In this document: one piece after another, positions 1 through 5,136 of the stretch | Position numbering within the stretch: the first letter of the stretch is position 1 | Layout: every line of letters starts with the position of its first letter | Assembly (NCBI GenBank): GCA_934359755.1 | Contig: CAKRLV010000042.1 | Span: 1 to 18,992, forward strand | DNA: 18,992 nt | Origin: an uncultured Agathobacter sp. | GTDB lineage: Bacteria > Bacillota > Clostridia > Lachnospirales > Lachnospiraceae | Direction: 5' to 3' | Notes under the pieces: generated by a model | Told to the model about the DNA's origin: nothing | What the model saw: the letters and a program-made list of their open reading frames with translations, nothing else | Databases searched by the model: none | Translations under genes and position numbers: made by a program

Positions 1-73
<73 letters not shown>

Positions 74-81
74 TTTAGTAT

Positions 82-135
82 GTAAAGATAGAAGAGACAG
101 AAGAGACAGACAAGATAGGCAAGACAGGAAAGTAA
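82..135 (+). repeat. 9-base purine-rich repeat array between two tRNA genes
   Basis: Six consecutive 9-base units are visible: GTAAAGATA, GAAGAGACA, GAAGAGACA, GACAAGATA, GGCAAGACA and GGAAAGTAA. Two adjacent units are identical and the others drift. A-rich sequence continues to the start of tRNA-Lys. The array is probably transcribed as the spacer of a tRNA-Phe/tRNA-Lys precursor and removed during processing. No stem-loop or gene is visible in it. Slippage is the simplest origin. Confidence 0.7.
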
Positions 136-170
136 AAGCTCAAAAGAAAACAAGAAAACAAAAAGGACAT

Positions 171-243
171 GGGATACTAGCTCAGTTGGTAGAGCACTTG
201 ACTTTTAATCAAGTTGTCGGGGGTTCGAATCCCCCGTGTCTCA
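171..243 (+). tRNA. tRNA-Lys (anticodon TTT)
   Basis: The cloverleaf has acceptor stem GGGATAC (171-177) with GTGTCTC (236-242), including two G-U pairs, and discriminator A243. The anticodon stem is CTTGA/TCAAG with loop CTTTTAA, giving TTT at 204-206. The T arm is GGGGG/CCCCC around TTCGAAT. No CCA is encoded. It lies 97 bases after tRNA-Phe, with a terminator just downstream and none between, so the two are probably co-transcribed. Confidence 0.97.
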
Positions 244-251
244 CTAAGACG

Positions 252-282
252 GACTTATTACAATTATGTAATAGGTCTTTTT
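252..282 (+). terminator. Rho-independent terminator of the tRNA unit
   Basis: GACTTATTAC (252-261) pairs with GTAATAGGTC (268-277) over 10 bp with one G-U pair and a six-base loop, followed by five T (278-282). It lies nine bases after tRNA-Lys. A TATAAT at 282-287 overlaps its end and could be the -10 of a promoter for pnuC, but the matching -35 is poor. Confidence 0.85.
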
Positions 283-324
283 ATAATATTGTAACACTTT
301 TCTGCCATTGGGGAGGAAAAAGAG

Positions 325-384
325 AAGCGTCAGATTTTCTATTGTTATGTCTTATGGGATAGGAAGTTATGGCGCTTTATTTTT
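325..384 (+). promoter_or_regulatory. Structured leader hairpin upstream of pnuC
   Basis: AAGCGTCA (325-332) pairs with TGGCGCTT (370-377). Inside it TTTTCTAT (335-342) pairs with ATAGGAAG (359-366), giving a two-part stem with a 16-base loop. TATTTTT follows at 378-384, so it could act as a terminator or attenuator. The pnuC ribosome site starts nine bases later. Transporter genes of this family are often under riboswitches (known ligands include NAD+ and thiamine pyrophosphate), so a metabolite sensor is possible. I could not match it to a known riboswitch consensus by eye, and a plain terminator remains possible. Confidence 0.5.
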
Positions 385-410
385 GCATAAGTAAGGAGTG
401 TGTATAGAAT

Positions 411-1097
411 ATGAGTAATCCAATAGCAAGTTTAACAAAGAAGGAATTGTGTGTATGAGGATGTTCAATAGTAATTATTATTATGACAAATATATTGTCA
501 GGAAGTTATGAAAAGTTGACATTAATTGCCTCATGTGTGGGAGTTACATCTTTAATATTTGCTGCAAAAGGAAACGTGTGGTCCCAGATTTTGATGATAG
601 TATTTAGTATTCTATATGGAATTATTTCATGGCAATTTCGATATTGGGGAGAAATGATTACGTATCTGGGAATGACTATGCCGATGGCAATATGGTCAAC
701 TATAACGTGGATAAGAAATCCATCAGAGAGTGGTAAAGAAGTCAAAATTCAAAAACTAACTAAGAAAAATATGATTTTGTTATTAATTAGTGGGGTTATT
801 GTTACAATAATATTTTATGTTATTTTAGATGCTTTAAAAACACCAAACATAATATTGAGCACAATATCTGTGACGACTAGTTTTTTGGCGGCTTCATTGA
901 CAATGTTGAGATCATCCTATTATGCCGTTGGATATGCCACAAATGACATTGTACTTATTGTGCTTTGGATTCTGGCATCTGCAAGCAATCTACGTTATTT
1001 GTCAGTAACACTTATTTTTATTATCTTCTTCTTTTATGATGTATATGGATTTATCAGTTGGAGGAAGCGCGAAATTGATATTGAAACTGCAGTATAA
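411..1097 (+). pseudogene. pnuC: PnuC-type nicotinamide riboside/NMN transporter, interrupted by an in-frame UGA
   Basis: PnuC proteins carry nicotinamide riboside (or NMN) across the inner membrane for NAD synthesis. The long open part (from ATG 483) encodes 204 residues with the family hallmarks: SILYGIISWQFRYWGEMITYLGMT, split here as SILYGIISW then RYWGEMITYLGMT, a TISVTTSFLA segment and a C-terminal DVYGFISW. It is very hydrophobic, with about six helices. Reading upstream in the same frame, an ATG at 411 with AAGGAG at 393-398 encodes MSNPIASLTKKELCV, then TGA at 456-458, then GCSIVIII and on into the open frame. This matches the usual first helix (TK-E-x-x-L-W-x-x-S, from family memory) with the stop exactly at the Trp. 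ATG 483 has no good ribosome site. A single TGG to TGA change, or a sequencing error, explains it. The residual product from 483 would lack half of helix 1. Confidence 0.8.
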
Positions 1098-1294
1098 TAC
1101 TCTACGAATGTCTAAATTGTTGATAGCAAAATGGAACGTGTAGGAAAATCCACTCATATTTGGAAATAGAAATTGAATATATCGGTGGTAAAGCAGCGAA
1201 GAACGATAATATGAATCTATCGAATTTCTAGTATACAAATGAACTTAACATTATGGAGAAGATAATATATAATAACACTAGCATATCGTTTTTG
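1098..1294. other. AT-rich intergenic stretch without a gene
   Basis: No credible reading frame or RNA was found between the end of pnuC and the palindromic element at 1295. Short frames on either strand have no ribosome site, no recognisable motifs and biased composition. It could contain the worn remains of something older, but nothing identifiable. Confidence 0.5.
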
Positions 1295-1425
1295 AAATAA
1301 CTACACCATTCACTTGCCTGTAAATCCGATTGTACGGGTAGAAAGGCCTCGGCGTAGCCCGCTATGCCTGCGTTTTTATACTTGCACAATCGAATCCGCA
1401 TCCTACGCGATTGGTATAGTTATTT
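1295..1425. repeat. MITE-like palindromic element, 131 bp
   Basis: The ends are 14-base inverted repeats: AAATAACTACACCA (1295-1308) and TGGTATAGTTATTT (1412-1425), matching at 13 of 14. Inside lies a second inverted pair, ATCCGATTGTAC (1324-1335) with GCACAATCGAAT (1384-1395), 10 of 12. At the centre GGCGTAG (1351-1357) pairs with CTATGCC (1362-1368). The element is much richer in G+C than its flanks and has no reading frame. The central hairpin is followed by a T run (1373-1377), so it may also end pnuC transcription. Nested palindromy, short length and no coding capacity fit a non-autonomous mobile element or a dispersed intergenic repeat. No clear target-site duplication is visible. Confidence 0.6.
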
Positions 1426-1493
1426 ACTAAACAATGTATTAGCAATATGAATTAGGCAGAAATATAGAGAAAATAATAAATGCAAGTGATATG

Positions 1494-1562
1494 GTAATAT
1501 AAGAAAAGCAATTAAAGTAAGAGATAAAGTAATATAGTCAAGAAATGCCGAAAAGCAATTAA
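1494..1562 (+). repeat. Short direct repeats upstream of the VOC gene
   Basis: GAAAAGCAATTAA occurs at 1503-1515 and again, identical, at 1550-1562. GTAATATA occurs at 1494-1501 and 1529-1536, so both motifs recur in the same order with different spacing. The stretch looks like a decayed tandem duplication in the VOC promoter region. A TATAGT at 1533-1538 could be a -10 box, without a convincing -35. Confidence 0.45.
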
Positions 1563-1595
1563 TATGTAAATATATGTTTTGTAAGGAGGGATAAA

Positions 1596-1979
1596 ATGGG
1601 CTTGATTAAAGGTATTCATCATGTATCTATGAAATGTGTAGATAGAACTGAATATGAAAAAACAATTAGTTTTTATAAGGATATTTTGGATATTCCTGTT
1701 GTTCGGGAATGGGACAAAGGTATAATGTTAGATACTGGTAGCGGAATAATTGAAATATTTAGTGATGGTGAACGGCGTTTAAATCAGGGAACTATCAGGC
1801 ACTTTGCATTCGCAACAGATGATGTCGATGGATGCGTGAAAGCTGTTAAGAAAGCTGGCTATGAAGTTTTTATAGAGCCAAAGGATATAGAAATACCGTC
1901 AGATCCAGAATTTCCAGTTCGAATTGCATTCTGTAGAGGTCCATTAGGTGAAGAAATTGAATTTTTCAATGAAAGATAA
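1596..1979 (+). CDS. VOC family protein (glyoxalase/bleomycin-resistance fold)
   Basis: A 127-residue single-domain protein of the vicinal oxygen chelate superfamily, made of two beta-alpha-beta-beta-beta modules. The first module opens with IHHVSMKC and runs through FYKDILDIPVV to IIEIF. The second opens with IRHFAFATDD and ends with GEEIEFF. Likely metal ligands at the standard VOC positions are H9, E53, H69 and E122, so the metal site looks intact. Such proteins include lactoylglutathione lyases, epimerases, dioxygenases and drug-binding resistance proteins, and the substrate cannot be told here. AAGGAGGG (1583-1590) supports ATG 1596. The glycosylase gene starts 12 bases after its stop, so the two are probably one operon. 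Confidence 0.85.
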   Translation: MGLIKGIHHVSMKCVDRTEYEKTISFYKDILDIPVVREWDKGIMLDTGSGIIEIFSDGERRLNQGTIRHFAFATDDVDGCVKAVKKAGYEVFIEPKDIEIPSDPEFPVRIAFCRGPLGEEIEFFNER

Positions 1980-1991
1980 AGGTGAAGCATA

Positions 1992-2483
1992 ATGATAGTG
2001 CATCCAATAGAACCGGTGTATGATGCAGATTCGGAAATTTTAATATTGGGAAGTTTTCCATCGGTCAAGTCAAGAGAATATGGCTTTTTCTATGGACATC
2101 CGCAGAATAGGTTCTGGAAAGTGCTGGCACAGATTTTCGGAGAGGAGATTCCTGTATCTATCGAAGAGAAGAAGTCACTATTGCTTCGTAATCATGTGGC
2201 AGTCTGGGATGTGATAGCTTCATGTGACATAACAGGCTCAGCTGACAGTACAATAAAGAATGTTGTGGCGAATGATATATCAGGAATTCTAGGCGTGTCA
2301 CGTATTACAAAGATATTCGTAAACGGGAAAAAGGCAGAGCAATTATATAATAAATATATTTATCCCCAAATTGAAATTGAAGCAGAGGTTCTTCCGTCGA
2401 CAAGTCCTGCAAATGCGGCATGGAAAATTGATGATCTTATTGAAGAATGGCGTAAAATTGACAATGATAAACCTGACAGGTAG
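1992..2483 (+). CDS. DNA-deoxyinosine glycosylase, UDG superfamily (family 6 type)
   Basis: A 163-residue protein of the uracil-DNA glycosylase superfamily resembling hypoxanthine-DNA glycosylases, which remove deaminated adenine from DNA in base-excision repair. Motif 1 is GSFPSVKSRE (20-29), then YGHPQNRFW (34-42), and motif 2 is LPSTSPANA (134-142). N39 lies in the HPxNxFW motif and is probably the Asn reported as important in family 6. A DVIASCDITGSADSTI stretch in the middle also fits the family. ATG 1992 follows AGGTGA (1980-1985). The last six residues (NDKPDR) and the stop codon fall inside the first copy of a 46-bp tandem repeat, so the C-terminal tail is tied to that repeat. Cytosolic, and co-transcribed with the VOC gene. 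Confidence 0.85.
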   Translation: MIVHPIEPVYDADSEILILGSFPSVKSREYGFFYGHPQNRFWKVLAQIFGEEIPVSIEEKKSLLLRNHVAVWDVIASCDITGSADSTIKNVVANDISGILGVSRITKIFVNGKKAEQLYNKYIYPQIEIEAEVLPSTSPANAAWKIDDLIEEWRKIDNDKPDR

Positions 2484-2646
2484 AGCATTATTGGTTTATA
2501 TCATATGGAATGTAAAACCAGACAGAAAGAGTATTAATGATTTTATGAAGATAAAATGTAAAACCAGACAGAAAGAGCATTAATGATTTTATGAAGATAA
2601 AATGCAAAACCAGACAGAGAGAATAGTATTGATTTTTATCATGGAA
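2463..2646 (+). repeat. 46-bp tandem repeat, four copies, starting inside the glycosylase gene
   Basis: Copies begin at 2463, 2509, 2555 and 2601, each with the core AAtGnnAAACCnGACAG. Copies 2 and 3 differ at one base; copies 1 and 4 are more diverged and resemble each other at their 3' ends (TATCATATGG, TATCATGG). Copy 1 encodes the last six residues of the glycosylase and its stop. Copies 2 and 3 each create a hairpin, ATTTTAT-GAAG-ATAAAAT, at 2540-2557 and 2586-2603. The period is not a multiple of three. The array fills the space up to the next gene's ribosome site. Confidence 0.9.
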
Positions 2647-2671
2647 AGAACGATAAAATACAGGTGACAAT

Positions 2672-2995
2672 ATGGAAGAAAGATTAAAAGAATATATCAG
2701 AAAGATGGATAGGATAACATCTGAAAAAATTAATCCTGAAGAAAAAGATAGTGTCATGAAGGATTTACTTATTCAAATACAATTTTTCCAGCATGAGAGA
2801 TTTGTTCATTTAATTGTAACAGTTACATTTGCAATATTGACTTTAATGACACTTTTTGAATGTCTTTTTGCGGACAATATTGCATTATATATTATGCTTG
2901 TGCTGTTTTTGGTTCTGCTGATTCCGTATATAAGACATTATTATATTTTAGAAAATGGTGTGCAGAAATTATATACTTTTTATGATAGATTATGA
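2672..2995 (+). CDS. Small membrane protein of unknown function, two helices
   Basis: A 107-residue protein I do not recognise. The first 45 residues are charged and probably helical (EERLKEYIRKMDRI, then EEKDSVMKDLL). Two membrane helices follow, about 46-66 (HLIVTVTFAILTLM) and 70-90 (IALYIMLVLFLVLLIPYI), joined by a short loop with a Cys and an acidic residue, then a short basic and aromatic tail. CAGGTGA (2661-2667) lies ahead of ATG 2672. Its TGA stop overlaps the ATG of the peptidase gene (ATGA at 2992-2995), so the two are translationally coupled and probably act together, for example as a membrane partner for the peptidase. This is the only gene here that ends in TGA. Confidence 0.7.
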   Translation: MEERLKEYIRKMDRITSEKINPEEKDSVMKDLLIQIQFFQHERFVHLIVTVTFAILTLMTLFECLFADNIALYIMLVLFLVLLIPYIRHYYILENGVQKLYTFYDRL

Positions 2996-3627
2996 GATTT
3001 ATTGAGATAATTAAGGATAAAAGAACATATTATGGCGGAAACCAGAGATGGTTCACAAGTAAACGTAATCGCGAGATGGGATGTGGAATAATTGCTGCAG
3101 CAAATGTGATTTTTAGCATGGAGCTTAGAGGTAGTACAAGCAGCAAATTAGAGTATGATGAATATATGAATCTTGCGGAAATACTTGCGCGAAAATACAT
3201 ATTTGTATTGCCTAAATTAGGTATAAATGGTATATTTCTGGCAATGGGTATAAATATGTATTTTATGATAAATCATATACCGTATATAGCAAGGTGGGGA
3301 ACACCAGGTAATAGGATGTTTGAAGAAATGCGAAGGATGTTGGATGAAAATATTCCGGTTATTCTTGCAATCGGACCCAATAATCCATGGTTTTTCGGGA
3401 AAAAGAAATTACCACTTTATATAAAAAATCATGATACGTATATGTGTGATGCGCATACAAGTGCGCATTATGTATGTGTTACAGAAATTGATGATGATTT
3501 CATGACGATTTCATCATGGGGCAGCAAATATTACATCCATAAAAATGAATTTATGATGTATATTAAAAAATATAGTAATTGTTTGTTCAGTAATGTTATG
3601 CTTATTAGGAGGAAGAATAATGCGTAA
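2992..3627 (+). CDS. Papain/C39-like cysteine peptidase fold protein
   Basis: A 211-residue protein with the layout of a small papain-like peptidase. YYGGNQRWF (13-21) supplies a possible oxyanion-hole Gln (Q18), GCGIIAAANVI (30-40) the nucleophile C31, and SAHYVCVTEI (157-166) the His (H159). The third motif is ISSWGSKY (173-180), where papains have NSWG; the Asn position is Ser here, so the third catalytic residue is absent or comes from elsewhere. There is no signal peptide. A hydrophobic stretch at 79-96 (NGIFLAMGINMYFMINHI) is probably part of the fold. It overlaps the small membrane-protein gene by four bases and pyruvate kinase by eight. The substrate is unknown. It could also be a non-hydrolytic or transglutaminase-like relative. 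Confidence 0.6.
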   Translation: MRFIEIIKDKRTYYGGNQRWFTSKRNREMGCGIIAAANVIFSMELRGSTSSKLEYDEYMNLAEILARKYIFVLPKLGINGIFLAMGINMYFMINHIPYIARWGTPGNRMFEEMRRMLDENIPVILAIGPNNPWFFGKKKLPLYIKNHDTYMCDAHTSAHYVCVTEIDDDFMTISSWGSKYYIHKNEFMMYIKKYSNCLFSNVMLIRRKNNA

Positions 3628-5035
3628 AACAAAGATAATTTGTACAATTGGACCTGCATCTGACAATGAGGAGACTCTTACACAGATGTGTGAAGCAGGA
3701 ATGAATGTGGCAAGGCTTAACTTTTCACATGGTACACATGAGGAGCATCAGCAAAAAATAGATTTAGTTAAAAAGGTTAGAGAGAAGCTTGATTTACCAA
3801 TTGCAATAATGCTCGATACAAAGGGTCCAGAGTATAGAATTAAGACTTTTGAGAATAAGAAGATTGAATTAAACGACGGAGATAAATTTACACTTACCAC
3901 AGATGATATCGTAGGAAATCAGGAAAGAGTATCTGTGACATACGAGAATCTTACGAACGAATTAAAACCAGGTGATACAGTACTTATTAATAATGGTCTT
4001 GTTATACTGAACGTAGATAAGATAAAGGGCAATGATGTCAAGTGTACTGTTGTTGCAGGCGGAACATTGTCTGACAGAAAGAGCATGAATTTCCCAAACA
4101 AGGTCATGAAGATGGATTATTTGAGCGAGCAGGATAAGGATGATTTGTTATTTGGAATTAAAAATGAAGTTGATTTTGTTGCAGCTTCTTTTGTTTCTAA
4201 TAAGTCTGATATGCTTGCACTTAGGAAATTCCTTGATGATAATGGCGGAAGTGATATTGATATTATTGCAAAGATTGAGAACAGAGCTGGTGTTGATAAT
4301 ATTGACGAAATATGTGAAATCGCAAATGGAATAATGGTTGCAAGAGGTGATCTTGGTGTAGAGATACCTTTTATTGAAGTTCCGGCAGTTCAGAAGCATC
4401 TTATAAACAGATGCCGTCTTCTTGGAAAGAGGGTAATTACTGCGACTGAGATGCTTGAGTCCATGATTCACAATCCAAGACCAACCAGAGCTGAAATTTC
4501 GGATGTGGCAAATGCAGTATATGATGGTACTTCTGCGATAATGCTTTCTGGCGAGTCTGCTGCAGGTAAGTATCCTGTTGATGCCGTTAAGAACATGGCT
4601 GAGATTGCAGAGTTTACTGAGAAAAATATTGATTACAAAGAGTGGTTCTATAATACAGATTATAAGATTAAGAGCAATATAGATGCTGTTTCACATTCTA
4701 CATGTGCAATGGCTATGGATGTTAAGGCAAAATGCATAGTTGTAAGTTCTATTTCAGGAACTACAGCACGACTTGTAAGCCGGTTCAGATGTCCTGTAGA
4801 TATAATTGGAATGACAACATCTGACAGAGCATGGAGAAAGCTTAATTTAAGCTGGGGTGTTACACCTATTTTAAGTGAGCAGTTCGATTCTGTGGATGTT
4901 ATGTTCTATTATGCAATGCATCATGCCAAAGATATCTACAATCTTAACGTTGGTGATAATGTTGTGCTTACTGGTGGCAAAATTAATGGAACATCTGGAA
5001 ATACTAATACTATCAGGGTCGAGGAGGTCAGATAG
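3620..5035 (+). CDS. pyk: Pyruvate kinase
   Basis: Pyruvate kinase makes pyruvate and ATP from phosphoenolpyruvate and ADP, the last step of glycolysis. The protein has 471 residues from ATG 3620, which follows AGGAGGA (3607-3613) and gives the typical start MRKTKIICTIGPAS. Active-site motifs are present: ARLNFSHG (R32, N34, S36), LDTKGPE (E71, the Glu of K+-dependent enzymes), AKIEN (K218, E220), ARGDLG (D244), TATEMLESM (T276) and RPTRAE. The short form lacks the C-terminal PEP-utiliser domain seen in Bacillus. Differences from typical enzymes are INNGL instead of IDDGL, GPEYRIK instead of GPEIRTG, and SMNFPNKVMKMDYLSEQD in place of the usual VNLPG-type loop, all in or near the B domain. 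The gene overlaps the peptidase gene by eight bases. Confidence 0.95.
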   Translation: MRKTKIICTIGPASDNEETLTQMCEAGMNVARLNFSHGTHEEHQQKIDLVKKVREKLDLPIAIMLDTKGPEYRIKTFENKKIELNDGDKFTLTTDDIVGNQERVSVTYENLTNELKPGDTVLINNGLVILNVDKIKGNDVKCTVVAGGTLSDRKSMNFPNKVMKMDYLSEQDKDDLLFGIKNEVDFVAASFVSNKSDMLALRKFLDDNGGSDIDIIAKIENRAGVDNIDEICEIANGIMVARGDLGVEIPFIEVPAVQKHLINRCRLLGKRVITATEMLESMIHNPRPTRAEISDVANAVYDGTSAIMLSGESAAGKYPVDAVKNMAEIAEFTEKNIDYKEWFYNTDYKIKSNIDAVSHSTCAMAMDVKAKCIVVSSISGTTARLVSRFRCPVDIIGMTTSDRAWRKLNLSWGVTPILSEQFDSVDVMFYYAMHHAKDIYNLNVGDNVVLTGGKINGTSGNTNTIRVEEVR

Positions 5036-5049
5036 TATACACAATAGTA

Positions 5050-5072
5050 CGTTTAATAGATATATTAAAACG
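5050..5072 (+). other. AT-rich hairpin after pyk
   Basis: CGTTTAATA (5050-5058) pairs with TATTAAAACG (5063-5072) with one bulged base around GATA. No T run follows, so it is not a standard terminator. It may protect the pyk transcript's 3' end. The rest of the 100-base gap to the lysozyme gene holds short ACAGATA-like repeats and no clear promoter. Confidence 0.35.
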
Positions 5073-5136
5073 GAAACAGATATAAAAACAGATACAACAG
5101 ACATACTGTGTTTTAACAGAATTAGGAGAATTTCAA

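Noticed and set aside
456..458. UGA read as Trp by a changed genetic code, or as selenocysteine
   Set aside because: The 107-residue gene ends at a TGA that overlaps the next start codon, and all other Trp residues use TGG. No selenocysteine-type hairpin was recognised after the codon.
2371..2583. 70-codon frame across the glycosylase end and the 46-bp repeats
   Set aside because: It lies out of frame in a real gene and is kept open by the repeat; no start signal.
2463..2646. CRISPR array
   Set aside because: Copies touch each other with no unique spacers between them, and no cas genes are present.
3593..3619. Upstream start for pyruvate kinase
   Set aside because: The conserved MRKTKIICTIGPAS start and the AGGAGGA site place the start at 3620.
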